64,000 bases of DNA from positions 248,001-312,000 of the forward strand of contig JAJJXM010000064.1 of assembly GCA_024516155.1 (NCBI GenBank), given 5' to 3'. The stretch comes from Pyronema omphalodes (lineage: Eukaryota; Ascomycota; Pezizomycetes; Pezizales; Pyronemataceae). The first letter of the stretch is position 1, and every line of letters starts with the position of its first letter. This document shows positions 23,180 to 33,943 of this stretch, piece by piece. The notes under the pieces were generated by a model. It had not been told where the DNA came from and ran no database searches. It saw only the letters and a list, made by a program, of their open reading frames with translations. Both the position numbers and the translations under genes were made by a program.

Positions 23180-25809
23180 TTGCGTAACCGCTACACTTAC
23201 CGTTATCCTTTATTAGTCATAAATTATACAAATTTCTTCACTTTCCCCTTAATTTTAATCACTCTCTCCCACGATGTCCGACGAAGTCCAGGAACCAACT
23301 GCCCTAAAGTGCCCCATTCTGACGGTGGCCAATTATGCGGAGTGGAAGGACCCCATCCACTTTATCTTGGCCGGGAAAAGCGCCTGGAATATCGTGAACG
23401 GGAAGGAGACGCGCCCTGCTGGCGGCACCAGCCAACAAGCTGCGAGGGATCTCCAATACTTCGATGAAAGGGCGGCCAGAGCTACCCAGATCATATTTGA
23501 TCACTGCGACATCACCTGCCGCAGGGTCATCACCGGACTCGACAACCCACGGGAGATGTGGCTTAAACTCGAAGCCCGGTTTGATAACTCGAAAACAAAC
23601 TCTGGACGAAGGAACCTCTGGATTAAGTTCTGGAGATCAAAGCCTAACCCCGGGCAGTCCATGTCGAAATGGATAACTGATCTCCTTGACATTCAGGCTC
23701 CACTTACTGGGACGGTTTTAGATATCAGCGACACTGCGCTGGTTAATTATGTTATTGCAAATCTCCCCGACTCCTACGGAGTTACAAAACACGAGCTCGC
23801 GAAACTTGATAATATTGCAGTTGACGAGCTCCAGAAGATCCTGCACGACCACGAACACATGTGGGAAGCCACCCTAGGATCCCCGAAGGGCGAGGCGCAT
23901 GCTACGACGACCAAGTGGTGTGACCACTGTAAACGCTCTAGCCACAACACGAAGGAATGCTACGCAAATCGCAACACCAACAAACGCGCAGCATCCTCAA
24001 GCGCCGGACCGTCCAGACCTACTAAAACTTCGAAAAAGGAGGATGTCCAATGCCACTACTGTACAAAGAAGGGGCACGTTGCGACAGAGTGCAAACTCAG
24101 ATCTTCGGCTACCGCCATACGCGAGCGGTACAAGCTTCGCTCCAGTGCGAAAATTGCCGAGTTAGACAACACTGATCTCGGTATTTGACTCGGGAACTCC
24201 AGCACCTCCCTAACAGCGCAAGTCTTGATCGCCATAGACTCGTCCGCTGAGACACATACATGGGTGCTCGACTCTGGTGCAACGCACCATTTTTGTAATG
24301 ATAAATCTGCTTTTCTTATTGATTCTTTAGCTACTTGCAAGTCCATCAACATTCGCTTAGGTGACAATAGTACAGTCACCACCAACACCTACGGAAAAAT
24401 CATACTCAATAATCTCTTTCAAATTTCTGCACTATACGTTCCCACGTTTCGACTCTCCCTTTTCCCTCTGCCCCTCTTCGATAAAAGGGGGTGGCAAATT
24501 ACTATGGCGGACGGTACTTGTACTGTGAAAGACAAGACCTCCAAAACAATCATTGTCGCTCGCATGAAGGACAATCTTTACAGATGGACAGCAGAGGCTA
24601 TTAAGGAGGACCACGACGCCCTGATAACCACTCGTTCTGGTGCAGGCGTTGACATTAACTCTATTCCCTCCTCGACCTGAACAACAATATCATCGAATAA
24701 ACGAACAAGTGCAGACGTTGACTTTACGCGTCCAAGCGATAAAGACCTTCGAACAGCACATAGACAGTCTTTCCGCCTTGAACCAACAAGCAATTTCGAG
24801 ATGTGGCACAGGAGACTGGCCCACCTCAATACCGAGTCCTTGTCCAAAATCATTAATTCGACTGATAAAACCACAACATCAGATCATCTCCAGTCCTGCA
24901 CAACGTGCATACAAGCCAAAAATCGACAGTCCTTTATTCGATTACCAACCGAACGTGCGAGCAAGCCCTTCGAACTTGTCCACTCGTATGTCTGCGGCCC
25001 GATGTCGACTCCGTCGATCAGCCAACGACGGTATTATATCATCTATATTGATGACTTTAGTCGTTTCGCCAAAGTTTACTTTCTGAAATCAAAATCCACA
25101 GACGCGGTATTACCGGTATTCCAAGAATACAAAGCGTGGATTGAATCTCAAGGACATAAGATTCATCGATTCAGGTGTGATAATGGCACAGGGGAATTTA
25201 ACAATCAACAGTTCCGTTCTTTCCTGGCGAAAAACGGTATCTCGTTCGAACCCTCACCACCCTTCACACAGCATAAAAACGGAACAGCCGAGAGATTCAT
25301 TGAGACGATCAACGGCAAAGCACGTTCCATGCTAATAGACGCCCAAGTTCCTCATCGCTTCTGGGCTGAGGCTGTCAACACAGCGGTGTACCTTCACTCG
25401 ATATCTCCGACTAGGACGCTCAAAGGCTGGCTAAGTCCTCATGAGGCCCTGTTTCACAGGCCGCCTCAGCTGCTACACCTTCGAAGATTCGGTTGCACGG
25501 TCTTCAAGCATATACCGAAGCAGCAGAGGACAGACAAGAACTGGAGCGCACGCGCGTCACACAGTATGATGGTTGGATACACGGATTCGTCAAAGATTTG
25601 GCGCATCTATGACTTCAATTCACGTTCTGTCGTGCGCGCTTCCAACGTCGTCTTCTTAGAGGACAATAATGCTTTCGATTCTGAAGGACGTCCCAATACA
25701 TCAGAGGAAATCATCAAGGCAATATCTGACTGTTTCCCTGATATCGTTGAAGGGGGTGATGAGAATGCGTCAGCGCTCATATCACATGAGATAGACGCAC
25801 TCATTCAGA

Positions 25810-26201
25810 GTATGTACAAATGACCACCCCAACTTTTTCCGCGTCACCGCTGTAGGACCTTTCACGGCCACACGGTATAGTCTTTATCACATTATCTTCG
25901 AGTCGGATCAGCCTTCATGCTGACTCACTCTAACTATACATTGACAATTCTGTCTTGAATGTCACTGTCCCGATCAGCCTCCATGCTGTCCGGACTACTC
26001 TTGCTAGGCGAATATGCCACACACTGATTATCATCAGTTCAAGGATACTCATCCTGGAATTTTATCCGATTAACACTCCACTGTGCATCTCCTCACGAGA
26101 TTCTGCCACGGAATCCCTGTCTACTGCATTCCCTTGTTTCTCAAATTTCTTTCTCCACTGCTCTGATATTCACTTCTCTGAACTAACATCCTAATTCTCA
26201 G
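25810..26201 (+). other. Predicted intron inside Copia pol (392 nt)
   Basis: Donor A|GTATGT at 25810, branch CTAAC at 26183-26187, acceptor TTCTCAG at 26201. Removing it joins the integrase frame (phase 1) to the RT frame with no indel: DALIQ-N-ASNDMNSLSLR. Unspliced RNA stops at TGA 25821-25823, just inside the intron. The 392 nt are full of stops and show no pol similarity. Confidence 0.72.
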
Positions 26202-26633
26202 ATGCTTCTAATGACATGAATTCACTGTCCCTACGCGACGAGCGACTGAAGGCCAACAAACTAAACAAGTCCCGCTACGAAGACATTGATGTTGACGACG
26301 CCCTGGCCTCGGCCTTTCTCGCCAAAGCAACTATAGACGATCCCGACGAGGCCATAGGTCCTGATTTACTTGACGGCGACCCGACCTCTTACACCGCAGC
26401 AATGAAGAGCGCCGACCGGGACAACTGGAAAACTGCGATGCAAGAAGAATGGAACTCTTTACTGATAAACAAAACCTTCCAGGCCTTCAAATCAAATGAC
26501 AATGCAGAACCTCTCCGACCAGTGTCATCGCCTGATGCATTCGACAATCAAACATCCTACAGCGGCATCACTGTTCCCTTTGGATGCAAGCCCTTGAAGT
26601 GTCGATGGATTTACAAAACCAAACGCAACATTG

Positions 26634-27172
26634 TGTCACGGCACACGTCTGACGAGCCGTTGTGTTGTTGCGCCATCATTGTGTTGTCGTGGTTGCTGAT
26701 CGACATCGTGCCGTTGTCTTGCCGTGTTGTGTTGTGTTGCCGTTGTGTTGTTGGTTGTTGTGTGTGCCGTGCCATTGTGACTGAGAGACTGATTGATGAT
26801 GGATGACGTACCACGAGCTGGAGAGCTGTGGCGTCGCAGGTGAAATGATGGAGAATGGAAGCTCATGTAGCGATGATTGTATGACGGCCCAGCAAGAGTG
26901 CTGGCCGCCCCTTTGTACATAAGGAGGCTTGCCTCCCCGTTGTCGAGATTCCCCATCGAACGTCTTGTGTCTTCTCCTTGCTCCTAATATAAGACTTCTT
27001 CTCCCAAGTCCTACGTCACTCTTGTCCTTGTCCCTGTTCCTGTTTTGTGTGCCGTCCGTCTGACGAGCACTTCGGTCCTTGTCCTGCCGTTCCCCGTCCC
27101 GGAACCTGCCTAGTCCCTCTTGCCGGTAGTGTTCAGTGTGTTCTTTGAACGTCCGTTCTCAGTTCCCTGACA
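26634..27172 (+). repeat. Solo LTR of the Gypsy family, inserted in Copia RT
   Basis: Begins TGTCACGGCACACG and ends TTCCCTGACA, with target duplication CATTG at 26629-26633 and 27173-27177. Removing the LTR and one CATTG restores KTKRNI-DGSTKFKARLV. No internal sequence remains, so it formed by LTR-LTR recombination. It carries the CGACATCG insertion typical of the 529-bp LTR subtype. Confidence 0.93.
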
Positions 27173-28589
27173 CATTGACGGCAGCACAAAGTTCAAGGCC
27201 CGACTGGTTATAAAGGGTTATGAACAAGTTCCGGGAATTGATTATGATGAGACATATGCACCTGTCTCCAAGCTAAGTACTCTACGTTACCTGCTAAGCT
27301 TATCTGCAACCAGGGGGTGGTCAGTCGATCAAATGGATGTTGTCACGGCCTTCCTCAACCCTGCTATTGACAACGACAGGACTTTCATGTCCATGCCTCC
27401 TGGCATCGAATGGCTCGATAAACGTCTATCAAAAACATCGACGGTCCGCCTGCTGAAAGCCCTGTACGGCCTAAAACAGGCACCCAGATTATGGTGGGCC
27501 CAGATTAATGACTTCCTCATGAAGCAAGGTTTCCGACAGGCACACGCCGCCTCCAACCTCTACCTCATGAAGGACGCATTTCTACTCTTATATGTCGATG
27601 ACATCTTGATCTTCAATCTGACAAAACAGAGGATGGGCGACAACATCAAGAAGGCCCTCAGTGCTCACTTCAAAATGACAGATCTCGGAAAAGCGACTCG
27701 TTTTCTCGGCCTGGAACTGGAATACTTGCCTGAGGGAAGCATTGCCATCTCGCAGAAGCATTTCATTGAGGGGGTGATTGCTAGATATGGTCTTCTTGAG
27801 GCCGCACCCACTTCTTCCCCGATGGACATTCACGTTGATCTTGAAAATACTGACTGCGAAGACAAGACCACTGATGAACAGCAAAAACGCCTGTATCTAT
27901 CAATGGTCGGATCACTGATGTACGCAGCAATCGGAACTCGTCCTGACATCGCCTTCGCGGTGACTGCCCTCAGCCGATACAATCAGTCGCCTCTAGCAAT
28001 GCACATGACCGCTGCCAAAAGGGTCATCCGATACTTGAAAGGTACGAAAAATTTGTCGATTATCTACAAACGTAACCACGACATACCGCAGGACTGTTTG
28101 CGACTCTTCTCCGACAGCGACTGGGCCGGCAGTACAGCCGATCGAAAAAGCGTCGGGGGGTGCGTAGTCCTTGCGCCAGGAGCGGACGGGCCGATCCACT
28201 GGAGCTCAAAGAAGCAGTCCGTCATCGCCCTCTCCACTCTTGAAGCCGAGTACATTGCAGGCAGCAATGCGACCCGTGAAGCGATCTGGTTCCGCCTATT
28301 GATGGACGACACCGAAGCCTGGGATAACAAAGTGCCGACCTCGGTCCGTTGCGACAACATGGGAGCACTTCGCCTCCTTCAGACCGGCGTCATCAAGGCG
28401 AAAACAAAACACATCGATGTGAAGTTTCACCACTCGATCGACGAAGCTAGAAAGGGAACGGTATCGTTCGAATACATTGCGTCCAAAGAAAATGTCGCAG
28501 ATATCCTCACCAAACCGCTCCCTGGACCAAGACACGCGTTGGCCGTGAAACTTTTAGGGATGGAAACGCTGAGTGGCAATAATGATTAA

Positions 28590-28833
28590 TGAGTTTGGTT
28601 TGAATGAATAAGTGTGTGTTGTGATTGAAGTATGGCTGCTGATTGCTGATTATGATGATGATTGAATTGTGTTGTTTCTATTTGGGTTGTTCTTCTTATG
28701 GGTTTTTACTTCTTCTTTTATGGGTAATTGGGTATTTTCTTTTTCTATGGTATTGTTCTTGTTTTCTGTTATGATGGATTGTTATTTTTTCTTATTATTA
28801 TGTTTGTAGCACCCGTCCTTAGACGAGGGGGTG
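28590..28833 (+). promoter_or_regulatory. Copia 3' untranslated region with polypurine tract
   Basis: T-rich sequence after the stop at 28587-28589. The polypurine tract AGACGAGGGGGTG (28821-28833) immediately precedes the 3' LTR and should prime plus-strand DNA synthesis. Confidence 0.75.
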
Positions 28834-28994
28834 TGTTGAAGTGCGCCTAAGGCCCTAGTGCTTAGGTGGAGGTGGACCACTCTCTATGTATAGGCACTCG
28901 CTTGCCCGTCTATGTCTGACTCCTTACGCTCGTTAATACATCCGGTCACCACCTCCACTTTCTTCTTCTTCTCGTGCCTGTGAGACCTTCGACA
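28834..28994 (+). repeat. Copia 3' LTR (161 bp)
   Basis: Same termini as the 5' LTR, followed directly by the GCTTA target duplication. Confidence 0.95.
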
Positions 28995-29177
28995 GCTTAC
29001 CAGTCTATTTTGGTGGCCTTTCTGTGGGAGAACAGGCAATACAAACAACACACCACTTCGGCGCTAAATCAACGCCAACTTTCTCGCTTCAATTTCCTGA
29101 TTAGGAAATCGCAAAGAATTCTCACGGCCTCACCGCCCCACCCACCCACGGCCCTGGCCTCACCATGGCCCTCTGGC

Positions 29178-30931
29178 ATGCCCCGTTTTGGGGATATCAG
29201 CTCCCCGCGTAGTATCGCACCCTACCGGGGCCGCCTGCAGTCTCCCCTCGGTGTGCGCAGCCAAACCGACGAGGAAATCTTCGCCACCCCCCTTCGCGTC
29301 TCGAGCCACGAGATGCAATCCCCGCAGTTCCCCACCCCCATGCGCATCATTGCCCCTCCTCAGGAAGGAGCACGCAAGAGACCAAACGTTGGAGGAACCC
29401 AGGAAGACACCGCGTCGCACGCCCATCGCGAACGCCGTTCCGACGATGTAGCCCGCATATCGTCAATCCTAAATGTTGACTACATCAGCAACCTTGGCCT
29501 ACGCCTCGAGGAGCTGGAAGATCGCATCCCCGCGCTGGAATGCGAGGTGCGCCACCTCCGCAGCGTAAATCGTGAACTCCAGGCCCAGCTCCAAGCGGTG
29601 CGGGCCCTCAAGACCCCCGCTGTCCCCCGAGCGCCGCCCATCGCCGCCCCGGCCCCTCGCAAACCCCCACCAGTGGCTGTCCAACCCACTGCTGCGCAAA
29701 CATATGCAGCAGCATCCAGCGTACACCTCCCCCCCCCCAGCTTCCCCCACAGGAATGGACCGCCCACCAGTCCCGCCGTTCCAAAAAGCTCCAACAAACG
29801 GCCGCAAACCCATACGCTCCCGCCCAGAATCTCCCAACTGAGGTACGCCGCATTGTTTTCACCCGTCGCGAAGCCGCACCAGCCTCAAAACAGGTGGACG
29901 AAGCGTTCACAGCAGCCATCAACTACTGCTTGTGATTCAAAAACGCTCCCCAATTCCACCGCATCCTAAAAGTCTCCCGCAATGCCAAAGGCACCATCAC
30001 CGCCACAACAGTCCCTGGTGTGGATGCCGCAACCCTCTTAGGATTGTACCGTGGGGACATCCTCAACGCCGTTCGTGAAGTCGATAGTGAGGTTACGGGA
30101 GTTGAGGAACTCGACCGCTGGGTATGTCTGAAAGTCCATGGCGTCCCGCTGGATCGTTTCATGGGTGAGGGCTCCCAAGGTGTCCAACGCCTCCAAATCA
30201 AGGTACAGGCAAACCACGCTGGAGTAGAAGTGTGGCCCAACATCCGTTGGTTAGGCAAAACGGAGACAATTCGAGCCCGCTATGCCAATGGCGAGATCCA
30301 GAGCTCCTCCGCCGTCTTCTTCGTACGCAGCTCCGCCGCCGCGAAAATGCTAATCTCGAAAGGGGTATTGCTGGGCAGCAGACGTCACCGCGCTGAGATG
30401 TACGTCTTCGAAGGGCCTGACAGCCAGTGTTCCGGATGCCTCAAATGGGGCCACATCCGCGAACGCTGTTCGACACCAACAATCTTCCGCTGCGTCTTCT
30501 GCGCAGAGCACCACGCAACCTCTAACCACCCCGCATGCGACCTTTCCGACTGCTCCAAACCCCGAGGCACAGCGTGCAAACACACCCTGCCTACCCCGAA
30601 GTGTGCAAACTGCGGTGGCAGCCACTACGCAAACGATCACTCGTTCCCCGACCGTATGGCCGCGGTAGCAGCTGCCCGCCTCGCCAGAATGCCGCGCACA
30701 GTTCCACCCACCACAATCGTGACCCGCCCAGCCCTCGAGGAGCCAGCCCCCTCCGCCAACGCTCCCGATACTTCACAACAAGCCCCCGATACCGGCGACG
30801 CCTCAGCCATGGACCTATCCGATGGGGTCCCCGAATCCTCCTCCACCCTTGCTCCAACGCAAGATACCGTTCTCCCCTCCTCTTCCGAGACGGGGACAGA
30901 TGCCGTTGTGCCCCTAGAACCTGAATTATGA
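29178..30931 (+). pseudogene. LINE ORF1 (Gag-like RNA-binding protein), broken
   Basis: The N-terminal half (29178 to ~29730) is disordered and then forms a leucine-heptad coiled coil (LEELEDRIPALECEVRHLRS). The frame changes in a 10-C run at 29729-29738 and an in-frame TGA follows at 29933-29935. The C-terminal half holds three zinc knuckles: CSGCLKWGHIRERC, CVFCAEHHATSNHPAC and CANCGGSHYANDH. A Pro/Ser-rich tail ends at TGA 30929-30931. The proteins of this family bind element RNA. The start at 29178 is the first ATG in frame with the coiled coil; an upstream non-ATG start is possible. Confidence 0.8.
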
Positions 30932-31940
30932 TACCAATTCAGGTTCTACAGCACAACTGCAGAAAGAGCGGTGAGGCTCTAACTGCCATAATGGAGAGGG
31001 GAGTAACGCTGGGGAGCGACGTGGTTCTAATCCAAGAACCCCCGATCTTCCAAGGGTGGCGTCACCCAGCGTTCGACTTCGTCTGGGGAACGAGGGTGTC
31101 GGTAGGGGTTCGCAAGGACTCTGTCTGGACCGTCCGCCCCCGGGAGGAACGAGCAGCGGAGGGGGAAGGAGACGTTCAAGTCCTGGACATTCTTTGTCGG
31201 GGACTTCGAAAACTAAGGGTGGTCAACGTCTACAACGCTCCTAGAGCATCCGACAGCGTCAGACCAGCTCGAAACATAGCGTGGTCACGAATAATCACTC
31301 GTGACACCGTCATCGCCGCAGATTTTAATGCGCACAGCGCGAGGTGGAACCCCCGCTGCACAGAACCTATCCAATGTCGGAGATGGAGAGGAAACTCACT
31401 CACAAACAGGACAACAACGCCACAGCGTAATCGACCTTGTGTTCGCCACAATGGAGCTCTCTCCGTATGTGAGTGCTCGCACCCTCCTAGACCCGGAACA
31501 CGCAACTACTTCCGACCACGAAGCCCTGGTCTGGGAGGTCACATCGGTGACAGTGCCGGAAGACTACGACTCACCCACGAGAGGGTGGGCGGTGAAGGAA
31601 TGGCTTGAGGACGAGGAGAGAGCGAAGAAAGCGGCGTTAGATTACCACCATCAAAGCGAACGCAGACCACTCCTCTCCAGTCGTTGCTCGGAGGAAGAGG
31701 TGGAGGCGGAAGTGGTTTGGCTACGGGAAACTTTGACGGCACTCCTGGACGCACATGCGCGCAAGATCCGCATCACTGCTCGCTCGAAACGGTGGTGGGG
31801 CACCGAAATCAAGTCAGCGCGCCGATCATATGGTCGCACTCGACGACCAGTGAAGGCAGGACGTGCAATTCCGGAGGAAGAGAAGGAACATCGGATTGCA
31901 TATCTCCGTCTCCAGAGGAAAGAAAAGAGGAGCTGTTGGG
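30928..31940 (+). pseudogene. LINE ORF2, 5' part: endonuclease
   Basis: The ATG (30928) overlaps the ORF1 stop in ATGA. The APE-type endonuclease has QHNCRKSGEAL with the metal-binding Asn, VVLIQEP with Glu, VNVYNAPR, DFNAHSARWNPRC, DLVFAT and the terminal SDHEAL. A frameshift between about 31385 and 31430 breaks it between DFNAH and the SDH motif. Gypsy A1 then interrupts the linker to the RT. Confidence 0.85.
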
Positions 31941-32460
31941 TGTCACGGCACACGGCTGACGAGCCGTTGTGTTGTTGCGTCACCATTGTGTTGTCGTTGT
32001 TGTTGCCGTTGTCTTGCCGTGTTGTGTTGTGTTGTCGTTGTGTTGTTGTGTGTGCCGTGCCGTTGTTGTTGATAGACTGACTGATGATGGATGACGTACC
32101 ATGAGCTGGAGAGCTGTGGCGTCGCAGGTGAAATGATGGAGAACGGAAGCTGTCATGTAGCGATGTTGGATGACGGCCCAGCAAGAGTGCTGGCCGCCCC
32201 TTTGTACATAAGGAGGCTTGCCTCCCCGTTGTTGAGTTCTCCATCGAACGTCTTGTGTCTTTCCCTTGTCCTTGATAAAGACTTCTCCTTTCAGTCCCAC
32301 GTCATTCTTGTCCTTGTCCCTGTCCCTGTTTCGTGTGCCGTCCGTCTGCCGTGTACTTCGGTCCTTGTCCTTCCGTTCCCCCATCCCGGAACCCGCCTAG
32401 TCCCCCCTTGCCGGTAGTGTTCAGTGTGTTCTTCGAACGTCCGTTCCTAGTTCCCTGACA
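31941..32460 (+). repeat. A1 5' LTR (520 bp)
   Basis: TGTCACGGCA ... CCCTGACA. The U3 is rich in GTT/TGTTG. A TACATAAGGAGG stretch precedes the presumed transcript start ATCGAACGT. Confidence 0.95.
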
Positions 32461-33403
32461 TTACGTCCGATCTAATAATTATTCGACCAACACGCATGAA
32501 TCCCACCGGTTCTGCTTGGACACACGCCTTGAAACAAGCCCTGGAAACTCGCACCCTAAACGAGACCTTCGGGATTTCCGACCGATTCGCTGGCGCAGTG
32601 CGACGAACCATCCGAAGAGCAGAAGATCACTGCTACCTTGTGGTCCGCTGGGAACTCCAGGATTATACCTACCAGGAGCACGTCCGTCACACCATCCGAC
32701 TTAAGCCGATCCTCCGAGCCCGCCAGCATGCACTTTAAACTCATCGACCAAGCACATTGGCAGCAAATCGTCAACGCTGCCTCCATGACTCAGTTCCCTG
32801 ACGGGCACGAACCGCTTACGTTCTCCAAGCAGCTCGCGCAATCAATCCTAGACGCCCAAGACCATCCCACGGGCTACCTCTTGAACGACCTCGCAGAGAC
32901 CCCCCGGCTCCCGTAACAGCAATCGAGTCTCCAGCCCTGTCGCCTCCCGCGCTCCGGAAGCCCCCACCCCTGCCCCCATTCCCCCTGTTGTTATTCAGAC
33001 TGGCTCCATCCAGGTTTATCCCAATGGCCCAGAAACAGTGCCGCGAACCGCCGCACCCCCTACCACAGCCGCAGCCGCCGCCCCCCGCCCCCGCTATAAT
33101 CGCACCAGTTCCAAGACTCCCCCCCCCCGAGACCCCGAAATCCTCCTAACCCCGGAGGAACAAGCAGATACGAATTCAAATTCATTACTACGAGAAGGAG
33201 CTCACCCGCCAGCGTGAACTCATCAACGCGCTACTCGCCTCCCCTGGCATCCGCGTGACCGGAGACAAAATCTCGGATCCGCCAACCTTCGATGGGTCCA
33301 ACAGGGAGGACCTCCGCCGCTTTGTCTCCTTGCTTCGCATTAAATTGGTGAGCGACGAATTACGCTTCCCAACCCCTCACAAGCGGATCTCTTATGCCAT
33401 GGG
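32461..33403 (+). pseudogene. A1 leader, ORF0 and 5' gag
   Basis: ORF0 is 32496-32738 (80 aa). The gag ATG at 32728 overlaps it by 11 nt. gag shifts frame near 32910 (an extra C in a C run) and again in C-rich stretches near 33080-33130. It is interrupted at SYAMG by A2. The self-priming PBS here has one mismatch (ACGTCCGAT). Confidence 0.85.
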
Positions 33404-33932
33404 TGTCAGGGAACTAGGAACGGACGTTCAAAGAACACACTGAACACTACCGGCAAGGGGGACTAGGCAGGTTCCAGGACGGGGAACGGAAGGACAAGGA
33501 CCGAAGTGCTCGTCAGACGGACGACACACGAAACAGGAACAGGGACAAGGACAAGAATGACGTGGGACTGGAAGGAGAAGTCTTTATTAAGAGCAAGGGA
33601 AAGACACAAGACGTTCGATGGAGAACTCGACAACGGGGAGGCAAGCCTCCTTATGTACAAAGGGGCGGCCAGCACTCTTGCTGGGCCGTCATCCAACATC
33701 GCTACATGAAAGCTTCCGTTCTCCATCAATTCACCTGCAACGCCACAGCTCTCCAGCTCATGGTACGTGATCCATCATCAATCAGTCTATCAACCACAAC
33801 GGCACGGCACGCACAACAACACAACGACAACACAACACAACACGGCAAGACAACGGCACGATGTCGACAACAACAACGACAACATAATGATGACGCAACA
33901 ACACAACGGCTCGTCAGCCGTGTGCCGTGACA
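33404..33932 (-). repeat. A2 3' LTR (529 bp)
   Basis: Longer LTR subtype: a ~9-bp CGACATCG-containing insertion in U3 compared with A1 and B. Confidence 0.95.
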
Positions 33933-33943
33933 GTACCCCCCCG

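Larger units (their letters stand above)
23274..28589 (+). pseudogene. Copia gag-pol, spliced frame with two in-frame TGA codons
   Basis: Reconstructed exons are 23274-25809 and 26202-28589, the latter interrupted by the solo LTR plus one target-site copy (26634-27177). Gag ends with a CCHC knuckle (CHYCTKKGHVATEC). Protease has VLDSGATHHFC. Integrase starts with the MWHRRLAHLN zinc-binding helix plus CTTCIQAK, followed by a DDE core. RT shows FLNPAIDND, LYGLKQAPRLWW and YVDDILIF. RNase H shows SDSDWAGS, LSTLEAEYIA and DILTKPLP. Everything is one frame apart from TGA at 24186-24188 (Gag/PR boundary) and TGA at 24678-24680 (between PR and IN). Confidence 0.9.
23007..28994 (+). mobile_element. 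Complete Ty1/Copia LTR retrotransposon, carrying a solo Gypsy LTR
   Basis: LTRs are 23007-23167 and 28834-28994, with 5-bp target duplication GCTTA at 23002-23006 and 28995-28999. Internal order is PBS, Gag, protease, integrase, RT, RNase H, PPT, which is the Copia order (IN before RT). The two LTRs differ at only about five or six positions, so the insertion is fairly young. Coding capacity is damaged by two in-frame TGA codons and by a solo Gypsy LTR at 26634-27172. Confidence 0.95.

Noticed and set aside
29024..29090. A longer LINE target duplication extending to CGGCGC.TAA
   Set aside because: Beyond the exact 14 bp the resemblance to 56652-56680 is patchy and needs gaps.
31941..32110. 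GTTGTG-rich U3 repeats as a CRISPR-like or satellite array
   Set aside because: They are irregular low-complexity sequence inside LTRs and recur in every LTR copy.
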